NCBI RefSeq assembly: GCF_008806375.1
Contig: NZ_WAAT01000050.1
Span: 186,001 to 250,000 of the forward strand
DNA: 64,000 nucleotides
Origin: Pseudotamlana haliotis
GTDB taxonomy: Bacteria > Bacteroidota > Bacteroidia > Flavobacteriales > Flavobacteriaceae
Reading direction: 5' to 3'
Shown here in pieces: positions 1 through 8,822 of this stretch. How positions within the stretch are numbered: the first letter of the stretch is position 1; every line of letters starts with the position of its first letter. A program made the position numbers and the translations under genes. Below the pieces are notes generated by a model, which was given only the letters and a program-made list of their open reading frames with translations, was not told where the DNA came from and searched no databases.

Positions 1-32
1 GAAATACTTCAAAATTCAAAAGTATTAGCATA

Positions 33-1463
33 ATGGAAGAGCCATACAGAATTAAAATTAGTGGAGGTGTTTTGTCTCCAGGAGAGTTAAAATATATTTG
101 TGAAGCGGCAGAAGGCTTAGGTTTAGATGCTATTTCATTCGGTTCTCGTCAAGATATTATTTTCCCAGAACAGATTGATGAATCTAAGTTTGATCAGTTT
201 AATAAAATTCAATTTATTAAGCCTAAGCGCGATGGGATTGAAAATGTCGCTTCATCTTACGTTTCTGCTGAGATTTTACCAAGTACCTCATGGTTAACAA
301 GTGATCGCTATTTATATATATTAGAACAGTTCAAGCATAAATTGAAATTAAGGGTAAATATTACCGATCCTAAACAAAGGTTAGTGCCTTTATTTACTGG
401 AAATGTCAATTTTATTGCTTCAGAACACGAAGATTATTGGTACTTATATGTACGACTTCCAGGTTGGAAAAAAACACTCATGTATCCTGCGCTTATTTAT
501 AGCTGGGATATGGATAAGATAGAAATTGCCATAGAAAATATCCTTCAGGAGGAACCAGAAACTATCGAAACGGTTTTTGACTTGGTGAGTGATGCTGTAG
601 ATACCAATAACAGAACGGTTGATAAAGCTTTAGAAGTGCCGTTTTATCCGTTTCCTTACTATGAGGGCATGAATAGAATTGGACCAGATCGTTACTGGTT
701 AGGCTTGTATTGGAGAAATAATCGTTACGATTTGAAGTTCTTGAAAGCCATGTGTGATCTGTGTTCAGAAAATAAAATCGGTAAAATATCGATTACCCCT
801 TGGAAATCATTTATTGTTAAAGGAATTCCTTTAAAATCGAAATTACAGTGGGAGAAATTCCTTGGTAAATACGGTATTAATGTCCGTCATTCTATGTTGG
901 AGATGAACTGGCACCTGCCGGTAAATGATCCAGATGCTTTAAATCTAAAAAAGTATTTGGTAACCAACTTTGACCAAAATGATATCAGTACCTATGGTTT
1001 AACCTTCGGGATTACAAGTTATGAGAGTGATACTTATAATTTCACTTCTATAGTTATCGAGAAAAATAAGCAACCAGATATTAAAGGGGATTTCAAAATT
1101 AGAGATACTTACAATCTTTTATACGCTAAAAATTTCGACCCAAATACACAGCAATACATCATGCATGTTCAAGATGTTGATAAGGTGGAGTTACCAGGGT
1201 TGTTAATGGAATTGAGTCAGTTGTATTTTGAACAATTGGGTACAGAACGTGAAGAAGAAGAGGTTGAACTGGTTCAGAAAGAAAAATCAGAAGTTGAGGT
1301 GTATCAGTGTTCAGAATGTATGACCATTTACAATGAAGTTTATGGTGATGTGACTCAGGATATTGCACCAAATACACCTTTTGAAAGTTTAGAAGGTACT
1401 TACGCCTGTTCACTATGTGAAGCGCCTAAGAGTAGCTTTGAAAAGAAGGTTTTAGTACATTAA
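33..1463 (+). CDS. Siroheme-reductase-like half domain with C-terminal rubredoxin
   Basis: Probable electron-transfer protein of a nitrite or sulfite assimilation locus. The N-terminus (residues about 6-45) resembles the ferredoxin-like half domain of nitrite/sulfite reductases, with SPGEL and GSRQDI where those enzymes have a TPxQL...TRQD pattern. The last 55 residues form a rubredoxin: CxxC pairs at C426/C429 and C459/C462 can bind one iron. No siroheme/4Fe-4S cysteine set is visible, so I infer that it is not itself a reductase. The ATG at 33 is supported by the immediately following conserved-looking start, but the frame stays open to the window edge, so a longer N-terminus cannot be excluded. 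Neighbours upstream are outside the window. Confidence 0.75.
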   Translation: MEEPYRIKISGGVLSPGELKYICEAAEGLGLDAISFGSRQDIIFPEQIDESKFDQFNKIQFIKPKRDGIENVASSYVSAEILPSTSWLTSDRYLYILEQFKHKLKLRVNITDPKQRLVPLFTGNVNFIASEHEDYWYLYVRLPGWKKTLMYPALIYSWDMDKIEIAIENILQEEPETIETVFDLVSDAVDTNNRTVDKALEVPFYPFPYYEGMNRIGPDRYWLGLYWRNNRYDLKFLKAMCDLCSENKIGKISITPWKSFIVKGIPLKSKLQWEKFLGKYGINVRHSMLEMNWHLPVNDPDALNLKKYLVTNFDQNDISTYGLTFGITSYESDTYNFTSIVIEKNKQPDIKGDFKIRDTYNLLYAKNFDPNTQQYIMHVQDVDKVELPGLLMELSQLYFEQLGTEREEEEVELVQKEKSEVEVYQCSECMTIYNEVYGDVTQDIAPNTPFESLEGTYACSLCEAPKSSFEKKVLVH

Positions 1464-1604
1464 AAATCAAAGTTGATGGCTGCTAACAATTTGAGGTAAA
1501 GCTTTAAAATGTAGTGAATCTGTCATTTCTAGGTCACGAGAAATATAGAAAGTATAACCTAGAAAGAAAAAAATAAGAGGAAAATCTTAAATAAAATAAC
1601 CGAA

Positions 1605-1612
1605 TACTTTTG
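1605..1612 (+). promoter_or_regulatory. TAnnTTTG-type -7 box before a structured transcript
   Basis: TACTTTTG matches the Bacteroidota -7 consensus exactly. No TTG is visible at the -33 distance. A start about five bases downstream would coincide with the 5' base of the stem described for 1617-1705. Confidence 0.35.
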
Positions 1613-1616
1613 CTCG

Positions 1617-1717
1617 AATGCGATGTCTCAAAAGTGCTGAATGTGTTTTAAATATGCTTGGGTTTGTATTTAAATAATTAACATTGGTGCTAGAGATATC
1701 GCATTACTTTTTAATGC
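1617..1717 (+). ncRNA. Candidate structured small RNA or leader upstream of the EamA gene
   Basis: The closing stem pairs 1617-1629 with 1693-1705: 13 bp, one of them G-U. Inside it, 1640-1644 pairs with 1681-1685 (AATGT/ACATT) and 1647-1654 pairs with 1667-1674 (TTTAAATA/TATTTAAA) around a 12-nt loop. The result is a rod with two internal bubbles. Bases 1701-1706 could instead pair with 1712-1717 (GCATTA/TAATGC), which would break the closing stem. No coding frame of note lies here. The structure is read by eye. Identity as a flavobacterial 6S-like RNA or a regulatory leader is speculation. The rest of the 327-base gap (1464-1790) shows nothing recognisable. Confidence 0.4.
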
Positions 1718-1778
1718 TTGTTTGGCCTGAACATCGTAATCTTTCCCGTTTCAAATCCTTTGAACTAAAACAGAGATT

Positions 1779-1786
1779 TACTTTCG
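1779..1786 (+). promoter_or_regulatory. Possible -7 box immediately before the EamA start codon
   Basis: TACTTTCG resembles TAnnTTTG and has a TTG 16 nt upstream (1760-1762). The box ends 4 nt before the ATG, so a transcript from here would have almost no leader. Confidence 0.35.
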
Positions 1787-1790
1787 CCGC

Positions 1791-2699
1791 ATGGAAACAA
1801 ATACAAAACAATTTTGGTACGGTGTGCTTATAGGTGTTCTAGGTGTGGTGCTTTTTTCATCAAAAGCAGTTATGGTCAAATTGGCTTATAATTACAATGT
1901 TGACCCTATTAGTATTTTATTGCTCCGTATGTTATTTGCTTTTCCTGTGTATGTGGTGATTGCTTTTATTTATAGCAAGAAAAAAACGGCTATACCTATA
2001 AAGAAAACAGATTATGTATGGTTGGTCTTTTTTGGCTTAGTAGGTTATTATCTGGCTAGTTATTTTGATTTTGTCGGACTCAAATACATCAAAGCCAGTT
2101 TGGAGCGTATCATTTTGTTCTTATACCCAACCATGGTGTTGGTTCTAAATCGTGTGTTTTTAAAACGCCCTATAACTAAAATACAATCCTTAGCCATTGC
2201 TTTAACTTATATGGGCGTTGTTATAGCCTTTTGGGATGAAGTGGCCTTGTCAGGTCGTGATAGCTTTTTAGGAGGCGCTTTTATTCTATTAAGTGCGATT
2301 ACCTATGCAACGTATTTAGTAGGAACCGGTTGGCTTATTCCGAAATTCGGAGTCGTTAAGTTTACCGCATACGCCATGATTGTGTCTTGCGTAAGCGTAT
2401 TTATTCATTTTAGTATCGTAAGCGATGTAGATTTGTTTAGTTTTTCATGGCAAGTTTATGCTTTAGGATTTATTATTGCCCTGTTTGCCACTGTAATTCC
2501 GTCTTTTTTGGTGTCTACATCGATAAAGATGATTAGCTCTTCAAATTTCGCTATTGTTGCAGGAGTCGGACCTATTTCAACCATTATTTTGGCTTCCATA
2601 TTCTTGAATGAAGTTTTAACGGGCTTGCAGTTTTTTGGGGCTTTGGTGGTGATCTTAGGGATATTGATGGTTTCTCTTAAAAAAGAAAAGCAGGCCTAG
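1791..2699 (+). CDS. EamA/DMT-superfamily exporter
   Basis: Inner-membrane transporter of the drug/metabolite (EamA) superfamily; the substrate cannot be told from sequence. The 302 residues make about ten hydrophobic segments arranged as two EamA repeats (roughly 8-146 and 158-298). The first repeat carries the usual LLLRMLFAFP stretch in helix 2 and the second ends GALVVILGILMV. Length is normal for the family. It stands alone: a 90-nt structured region lies upstream and a hairpin (2710-2733) lies directly after the stop, so it is probably a single-gene transcript. Confidence 0.9.
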   Translation: METNTKQFWYGVLIGVLGVVLFSSKAVMVKLAYNYNVDPISILLLRMLFAFPVYVVIAFIYSKKKTAIPIKKTDYVWLVFFGLVGYYLASYFDFVGLKYIKASLERIILFLYPTMVLVLNRVFLKRPITKIQSLAIALTYMGVVIAFWDEVALSGRDSFLGGAFILLSAITYATYLVGTGWLIPKFGVVKFTAYAMIVSCVSVFIHFSIVSDVDLFSFSWQVYALGFIIALFATVIPSFLVSTSIKMISSSNFAIVAGVGPISTIILASIFLNEVLTGLQFFGALVVILGILMVSLKKEKQA

Positions 2700-2709
2700 T
2701 CAGGTTCTC

Positions 2710-2733
2710 AACAATGAATTAAGGTTCATTGTT
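2710..2733 (+). terminator. Hairpin after the EamA gene
   Basis: AACAATGAA and TTCATTGTT form a perfect 9-bp stem with a 6-nt loop, 10 nt after the stop codon. There is no long T-tract, so it may be a weak terminator or an mRNA-end stabiliser. Confidence 0.5.
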
Positions 2734-2813
2734 AATTACTTTGTGGCTTTGCTATTTCATTTTTTGATTGGTTGTGCTATATTAGCATCCTATCTTAACC
2801 ACAGCTCTTATTA

Positions 2814-4664
2814 ATGGCAGAAAATTCTAACTACACCGAAGACAATATTCGTTCATTGGATTGGAAAGAGCATATCCGTATGCGTCCTGGAATGTATATT
2901 GGAAAACTTGGTGACGGGTCTTCTCCTGATGACGGTATTTACATTCTACTTAAAGAAGTTTTAGACAACTCCATTGATGAATATGTCATGGGAGCCGGAA
3001 AAACTATCGAAATTTCCATTCAAGGGACTAAAGTAACGGTTCGTGATTACGGCCGTGGAATTCCGTTAGGGAAGGTAGTTGATGTGGTTTCTAAAATGAA
3101 CACCGGTGGTAAGTACGACTCCAAAGCCTTCAAGAAATCGGTTGGATTAAACGGTGTTGGTACTAAAGCTGTAAATGCTTTATCATCTTTTTTTAGGGTA
3201 GAATCCACACGTGATAACAAAAGCGCTTCCGCGGAATTTGAACAAGGTAACCTTACCAACGAAGACTTTTTAGAAGAAACCTCACGCCGAAAAGGGACGA
3301 AAGTATCTTTTATTCCTGATGAACTTATTTTTAAGAATTATAAATTCCGAAGTGAGTATATCGTAAAAATGCTTAAAAACTATGTGTACCTGAATCCAGG
3401 TTTAACCATTGTTTTTAACGGTGAAAAATTCTATAGTGAAAACGGATTAAAAGATTTATTAAGTGAAAATATTGGTGAATCTGATCGTTTGTACCCAATC
3501 ATCCACCTAAGGGGAGATGATATTGAGGTCGCTCTAACCCATAGTAAAACTCAATATAGCGAGGAGTATCACTCTTTTGTAAACGGACAAAATACAACGC
3601 AAGGGGGAACACACCTAAATGCCTTTAGAGAAGCCATAGTGAAAACCATTAGAGAATTCTATGGGAAAACTTATGATGCTTCTGATATTAGGAAATCTAT
3701 TGCCAGTGCTATTGCCATCAAGGTTATGGAGCCGGTTTTTGAGAGTCAAACCAAAACAAAATTAGGTTCTACCGATATGGGCGGTGACCTGCCAACGGTA
3801 AGAACCTATATCAATGATTTTGTAAAACGTTATTTAGATAACTATTTACATAAACATCAAGATACGGCTGAAAAAATTCAGCGTAAAATACTTCAGGCAG
3901 AGCGCGAACGAAAGGAGCTTTCTGGTATTAGAAAGTTAGCCAAAGACCGGGCTAAAAAAGCCAGTCTGCACAATAAAAAATTACGCGATTGCCGGGTGCA
4001 CTTTGGTGATGCTAAAAACCCAAGAAACTTAGAAACCACTTTGTTTATTACCGAGGGTGATTCGGCTTCTGGTAGTATCACAAAATCTCGAGATGTAAAT
4101 ACACAGGCCGTGTTTAGTTTAAAAGGAAAGCCTTTAAACTGTTACGGACTAACAAAGAAAATTGTTTATGAAAATGAAGAATTTAATTTGTTACAAGCGG
4201 CTTTAAATATAGAAGAGTCTTTAGAGGATTTAAGATATAATAATGTGGTAATTGCTACCGATGCCGATGTTGATGGTATGCACATTCGCTTGTTATTAAT
4301 TACCTTCTTTCTTCAGTTTTTTCCTGAAGTGATTAAAGAAGGGCACCTTTATATTTTGCAAACGCCGTTATTCCGTGTTAGAAATAAAAAGGAAACCATA
4401 TATTGTTATTCTGAAGAAGAACGAAGAAATGCCATAGAAAAACTAAAACCAAAACCAGAAATCACTCGATTTAAAGGTCTTGGTGAAATTTCTCCAGATG
4501 AATTTAAACATTTCATTGGTGAAGATATTCGGCTAGACCCGATTATGCTAGACCATAATATGTCTATTGACGAATTATTAGAGTTTTATATGGGGAAAAA
4601 CACCCCGTCAAGACAAGAGTTTATTATCGATAATCTTAAAGTAGAATTAGATATTATCGAGTAA
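2814..4664 (+). CDS. parE: DNA topoisomerase IV subunit B
   Basis: ATPase/TOPRIM subunit of the type IIA topoisomerase that decatenates replicated chromosomes. The GHKL ATPase motifs are present near the N-terminus: [11 protein letters not shown] with the Mg-binding Asn, then DYGRGIP. The TOPRIM domain has EGDSASGS at about residue 414 and the metal-binding DADVDG at about 483. At 616 residues it is compact, as expected for ParE rather than a GyrB with insert. It is followed by a 47-residue gene and parC on the same strand. ParE is preferred over GyrB because of this partner. An AT-rich stretch with weak inverted repeats follows the stop. Confidence 0.93.
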   Translation: MAENSNYTEDNIRSLDWKEHIRMRPGMYIGKLGDGSSPDDGIYILLKEVLDNSIDEYVMGAGKTIEISIQGTKVTVRDYGRGIPLGKVVDVVSKMNTGGKYDSKAFKKSVGLNGVGTKAVNALSSFFRVESTRDNKSASAEFEQGNLTNEDFLEETSRRKGTKVSFIPDELIFKNYKFRSEYIVKMLKNYVYLNPGLTIVFNGEKFYSENGLKDLLSENIGESDRLYPIIHLRGDDIEVALTHSKTQYSEEYHSFVNGQNTTQGGTHLNAFREAIVKTIREFYGKTYDASDIRKSIASAIAIKVMEPVFESQTKTKLGSTDMGGDLPTVRTYINDFVKRYLDNYLHKHQDTAEKIQRKILQAERERKELSGIRKLAKDRAKKASLHNKKLRDCRVHFGDAKNPRNLETTLFITEGDSASGSITKSRDVNTQAVFSLKGKPLNCYGLTKKIVYENEEFNLLQAALNIEESLEDLRYNNVVIATDADVDGMHIRLLLITFFLQFFPEVIKEGHLYILQTPLFRVRNKKETIYCYSEEERRNAIEKLKPKPEITRFKGLGEISPDEFKHFIGEDIRLDPIMLDHNMSIDELLEFYMGKNTPSRQEFIIDNLKVELDIIE

Positions 4665-4763
4665 TTGATAAAGCGTTTTTTTTAGCCTATTTCGGAATAA
4701 AAAATAGATAAAAAAACGTAATAAATTTTAGTTAAAATTGGTTAAGAAATTTATCTGAAAACG

Positions 4764-4771
4764 TAACTTTG
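4764..4771 (+). promoter_or_regulatory. -7 box of the small gene/parC transcript
   Basis: TAACTTTG matches TAnnTTTG exactly. A TTG sits 23 nt upstream (4738-4740), a slightly long spacing. Together with the AT-rich hairpins after parE it suggests that the small gene and parC have their own promoter. Confidence 0.5.
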
Positions 4772-4808
4772 CTGCGATTTTAAAAAAGATAAATTATATT
4801 AAATAACA

Positions 4809-4823
4809 CCTACTTTTAGTAGG
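4809..4823 (+). promoter_or_regulatory. Small hairpin in the leader of the 47-residue gene
   Basis: CCTAC and GTAGG pair perfectly around a 5-nt loop (TTTTA), 18 nt before the start codon. It could mask or expose the start region; no function is known. Confidence 0.3.
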
Positions 4824-4841
4824 CATAAAAACTTAACTAAG

Positions 4842-4985
4842 ATGTTATACGCAAAGAAAGAAGAATTAGAAGTAATACGTTCATATGAGTACTTACATGT
4901 TCACCCAGCTAAAGATCAAGTAATGAGATTACAAGCTCGTGGTGGTGTAATGCTTAACGGCAAACCAAAACCAAATAAAAAGTAA
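4842..4985 (+). CDS. 47-residue basic protein between parE and parC
   Basis: Short gene that a length cut-off would miss. The frame reads 47 codons, beginning MLYAKKEELEVIRSYEYL and ending NGKPKPNKK. It is rich in Lys and Arg at the ends and has no membrane segment or signal peptide. Codon use matches its neighbours. Its stop (TAA) is 3 nt before the parC ATG, so translational coupling is likely. A good -7 box lies 70 nt upstream. I do not recognise the family. The position suggests a protein acting with topoisomerase IV or on its expression, but that is inference from location only. Confidence 0.7.
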   Translation: MLYAKKEELEVIRSYEYLHVHPAKDQVMRLQARGGVMLNGKPKPNKK

Positions 4986-4988
4986 TTA

Positions 4989-7592
4989 ATGATTGAAAAC
5001 GGAGACGATTTAATTAACGAACAAGATGAACCTCAGGAAACCATTACCCGTGTTACGGGAATGTATAAAGATTGGTTTTTAGATTATGCTTCTTACGTTA
5101 TTTTAGAACGTGCCGTTCCTGCTATTGAAGACGGTTTTAAACCCGTTCAACGTCGTATCATGCATTCCATGAAAGATTTGGATGATGGACGTTACAATAA
5201 AGTGGCCAATATTGTGGGGCATACCATGCAATATCACCCGCACGGTGATGCGAGTATTGCTGATGCCATGGTGCAAATTGGACAAAAAGATTTATTAATT
5301 GATACCCAAGGAAACTGGGGAAATATTTTAACGGGTGACCGAGCTGCTGCTTCCCGTTATATTGAGGCTCGAATTTCTAAATTCGGACTCGATGTGGTCT
5401 ATAATCCTAAAATTACAGAATGGCAGGCAAGTTATGACGGACGTAGAAAAGAGCCGGTGAACTTGCCTGTTATGTTTCCTTTGCTACTAGCGCAAGGAGG
5501 CGAAGGTATTGCGGTTGGACTTTCAACTAAAATACTACCTCATAACTTTATTGAGCTTATTGAAGCTTCTATAAAACATTTACAAGGCAAACGCTTTACC
5601 ATATTACCAGATTTTCCAACAGCGGGTATTGCCGATTTTTCAAATTATAATGACGGACTTAGAGGCGGAAAAGTACGTGTTCGTGCTAAAGTTTCTCAGC
5701 TGGATAAAAATACTTTGGTCATTACCGAATTACCTTTCGGAACAACAACATCGTCATTAATTGATTCCATTTTAAAGGCTAACGATAAGGGTAAGATTAA
5801 AGTCAAAAAAATTGAAGATAATACAGCTGCTGAAGTTGAAATTCTTGTGCATCTTCCAACAGGATTATCACCAGATAAAACCATTGATGCCTTATATGCC
5901 TTCACAAGTTGCGAGTCGTCTATTTCTCCTTTAGGATGTGTTATTGAAGATAACAAGCCTTTATTTGTAGGTGTGACAGAAATGCTTCGCCGTTCCACAG
6001 ATAATACGGTGCAACTTTTAAAGCAAGAGCTTGAAATCAAACTCGGTGAGTTTGAAGAGCAATGGCACTTTGCTTCATTAGAACGTATTTTTATTGAAAA
6101 TAGAATTTATCGTGATATTGAGGAAGAAGAAACCTGGGAAGGTGTTATTAGTGCTATTGATAAGGGGTTACAACCTCATATCAAGCACCTAAAACGTGCC
6201 GTGACTGAAGAAGATATTGTGCGCTTAACCGAAATTCGAATCAAGCGTATTTCAAAATTTGATATTGATAAAGCACAGCAAAAAATAGATGCTTTAGAAG
6301 ATCAGATTGCTGAAATCAAACATCACCTCGCAAACCTAATTGATTATGCGATTGCTTATTTCACAAGACTTAAAAAAGAATACGGTGAAGGTCGAGAGCG
6401 TAAGACCGAGATAAGAGTTTTTGATGATGTAGATGCCACCAAAGTGGTGATTAGAAACACCAAACTTTATGTTAATCGTGCTGAAGGTTTTATTGGAACC
6501 TCATTAAGACGTGATGAATATATTGGTGATTGCAGTGATATTGACGATATTATTGTATTTACCAAATCAGGTAAAATGATGGTAACCAAAGTGGATAGTA
6601 AAACCTTTATTGGTAAAGACATCATACATGTTGCTGTTTTTAAGAAGAAAGATAAGCGTACCATTTATAACTTCATTTATCGTGATGGTAGAGGTGGGCC
6701 TTCGTATATTAAACGTTTTGCCGTAACAAGCGTGACGCGCGATAGAGAATATGACTTGACTAACGGCACTAAAGGGTCGGATGGTTTATATTTTTCAGCA
6801 AATCCTAATGGTGAAGCTGAAGTAGTAACTATTTTACTGCGTCAAGCAGGAAGTATTAAAAAACTGAAATGGGATATTGACTTTGCCGATATTTTGATTA
6901 AAGGTCGTGCTTCAAAAGGAAATTTAGTGACTAAATATCCTGTAAAACGCGTAGAACTTAAGGAAAAAGGGGTGTCTACCTTGAAACCACGTAAAATTTG
7001 GTTTGATGATACGGTTCAGCGTCTTAATGTTGATGGACGAGGGGAGTTGATTGGTGAGTTTAGAGGCGAAGATAAACTGCTTATCATTTCACAATCGGGT
7101 ATACTTAAAACCGTAACCCCAGAAGTCACCATGCATTTTGATAACGATATGATTGTTATGGAAAAATGGCAACCTAAAAAACCAATTTCTGTAATTTATT
7201 TCAACGGTGAAAAAGAATTGTATTATGTCAAACGTTTTTTAATTGAAAATGAAGGTAAAGAGGAAACTTTTATTCCTGAAGATCCTAATTCGCAATTAGA
7301 AATCGTTTCTACTGATTGGAGACCTATGGCCGAAGTCGTATTTGCTAAAGAACGCGGCAAAGACAGAAAAGAAAACTTAGAAGTTAATCTTGAAGAGTTT
7401 ATTGCGGTTAAAGGAATAAGTGCTTTAGGAAATCAATTGACTAAAGATAAGGTTAACCAAGTGAATTTATTAGATTCTCTACCTTACGAATCTCCTGAGG
7501 AAGTTCATGCTGAAGATTTAGAAGTTATTGATGAAACCGAAGTGTCTTCAGAGGATAAACATAATGACGACTCACAGCCAACCTTGTTCTAA
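4989..7592 (+). CDS. parC: DNA topoisomerase IV subunit A
   Basis: DNA-breaking and rejoining subunit of topoisomerase IV. The N-terminal winged-helix/tower region contains HPHGDASIAD (residues 83-92) and the catalytic tyrosine Y124 in ASRYIEARIS. A coiled-coil tower follows (about 410-460), then a C-terminal domain of beta-pinwheel type (about 500-820) and an acidic tail. At 867 residues it is longer than E. coli ParC but in line with Bacteroidota proteins. At the positions of GyrA Ser83 and Asp87 it has A88 and D92, so the serine that helps hold quinolones is absent. It pairs with parE just upstream. Confidence 0.93.
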   Translation: MIENGDDLINEQDEPQETITRVTGMYKDWFLDYASYVILERAVPAIEDGFKPVQRRIMHSMKDLDDGRYNKVANIVGHTMQYHPHGDASIADAMVQIGQKDLLIDTQGNWGNILTGDRAAASRYIEARISKFGLDVVYNPKITEWQASYDGRRKEPVNLPVMFPLLLAQGGEGIAVGLSTKILPHNFIELIEASIKHLQGKRFTILPDFPTAGIADFSNYNDGLRGGKVRVRAKVSQLDKNTLVITELPFGTTTSSLIDSILKANDKGKIKVKKIEDNTAAEVEILVHLPTGLSPDKTIDALYAFTSCESSISPLGCVIEDNKPLFVGVTEMLRRSTDNTVQLLKQELEIKLGEFEEQWHFASLERIFIENRIYRDIEEEETWEGVISAIDKGLQPHIKHLKRAVTEEDIVRLTEIRIKRISKFDIDKAQQKIDALEDQIAEIKHHLANLIDYAIAYFTRLKKEYGEGRERKTEIRVFDDVDATKVVIRNTKLYVNRAEGFIGTSLRRDEYIGDCSDIDDIIVFTKSGKMMVTKVDSKTFIGKDIIHVAVFKKKDKRTIYNFIYRDGRGGPSYIKRFAVTSVTRDREYDLTNGTKGSDGLYFSANPNGEAEVVTILLRQAGSIKKLKWDIDFADILIKGRASKGNLVTKYPVKRVELKEKGVSTLKPRKIWFDDTVQRLNVDGRGELIGEFRGEDKLLIISQSGILKTVTPEVTMHFDNDMIVMEKWQPKKPISVIYFNGEKELYYVKRFLIENEGKEETFIPEDPNSQLEIVSTDWRPMAEVVFAKERGKDRKENLEVNLEEFIAVKGISALGNQLTKDKVNQVNLLDSLPYESPEEVHAEDLEVIDETEVSSEDKHNDDSQPTLF

Positions 7593-7598
7593 AAATGA

Positions 7599-8648
7599 GT
7601 GATTCCCTTGAATTTGATTAAAAAAGTTTTCTTCGGATTAAGCCGTTTGGTCTATTTTTTAGTGCCACTATTCTTGATTTTTGCCTGTGTTATAACACTT
7701 TATTTTGAAAATGTACTGTCCTTAGTTTTATCTGTTGGGCTGCCTGGTATCGTTGTTTTAAATGCTATTATCTTCATTTATCTAGCCTTTAGAAAGCGTA
7801 AGCAAGCCGTTTTTGTGCTTTTGGCTTTAGTGGTTTATGGTTTTACTCATGTTTCTTTTTTTAAATTCAACTTTAACGAAAATGCTGAGTTAGGAGATAC
7901 CATGTCTATTTTAACTTTTAACGTAAGAAGTGCAGGAGGTGCTGGACATACCAGTGATCGGGATCGAGATCAAAGAAAAGTAAGGATAGAAACCATGGCT
8001 AAATTTGTTAAAAAACAGGAAGCTGATGTGGTACTATTTCAAGAATTTTGGACTGCTAACATAAAGGATTTTCCAAGCTATCCTTATACATTTCTTGGGC
8101 AAAGGAAGGGGAGTGGTAAGTCAATGCAGCTTATTTTATCCAAATATCCCATAGTGAATAAAGGTTATATAGACTTTCCTAATACGGCCAATAATGCCAT
8201 GTTTGCCGATATTCAGTATAAAAATGAACTGATTCGTGTTTACAATGTGCACTTACAATCCTTTAGTGTTGAGATAGATCAGGAGTTTTTTACAGAATCG
8301 GGCCTAAAAGCGGTCTATCCTAAAATAGAAAAGGGTCAAAAATTTAAAAGTGTTCAAACAGAATTATTGCTTGAGAACTTCCGTGAGTTTCAAGGTAGAA
8401 GCATTGTTGGAGGGGATTTCAACACCACGCCTTTTTCTAAAACTTATGAAAGCCTCAGAGCAAACCGCCAAGATACTTTTTTAGAAGTTGGTTCTGGTTT
8501 TGGAGGCACTTACAATTTATTAGGGTACCCTATGCGATTGGATTATATACTCCCTGATCATAATTTTCAAGTCATGTCACATGAAAACTTCAACTTAAAG
8601 TTATCAGATCATGAGCCGATACTTGTGCATTTGAAGTTAAAAAACTAA
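7599..8648 (+). CDS. Membrane-anchored endonuclease/exonuclease/phosphatase-family protein
   Basis: EEP-fold phosphohydrolase (DNase I/sphingomyelinase-like) tethered to the inner membrane. Two or three hydrophobic helices fill residues about 8-85. The catalytic domain follows with the full motif set: ILTFNVRS, the acidic VLFQEFW, GGDFNTTP, RLDYIL and LSDHEP near the C-terminus. The active site should face the periplasm. The frame starts with GTG at 7599, 6 nt after the parC stop; TTG codons at 7608 and 7614 are alternative starts. It probably shares the parC transcript. The substrate cannot be deduced. Confidence 0.85.
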   Translation: MIPLNLIKKVFFGLSRLVYFLVPLFLIFACVITLYFENVLSLVLSVGLPGIVVLNAIIFIYLAFRKRKQAVFVLLALVVYGFTHVSFFKFNFNENAELGDTMSILTFNVRSAGGAGHTSDRDRDQRKVRIETMAKFVKKQEADVVLFQEFWTANIKDFPSYPYTFLGQRKGSGKSMQLILSKYPIVNKGYIDFPNTANNAMFADIQYKNELIRVYNVHLQSFSVEIDQEFFTESGLKAVYPKIEKGQKFKSVQTELLLENFREFQGRSIVGGDFNTTPFSKTYESLRANRQDTFLEVGSGFGGTYNLLGYPMRLDYILPDHNFQVMSHENFNLKLSDHEPILVHLKLKN

Positions 8649-8744
8649 GGGTTTTTCCGTTAAAAAATATAGAGTTAAAAGTCAAAATTGAAAAAATGTC
8701 AACTCTTCTTAGGGAAGTTCAAATGAAAACAATTTCCATTCGTA

Positions 8745-8774
8745 AAAAAAACCACCAATAATTAGGTGGTTTTT
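8745..8774. terminator. Bidirectional terminator between convergent genes
   Basis: AAAACCACC (8748-8756) pairs perfectly with GGTGGTTTT (8765-8773) around an 8-nt loop. A-rich and T-rich flanks on both sides let it serve the EEP gene and the convergent gene ending at 8823. Confidence 0.85.
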
Positions 8775-8822
8775 AGTATTGTAATTTTAATAGTCTAAAA
8801 ATGGTATTACAATTATTAATTT

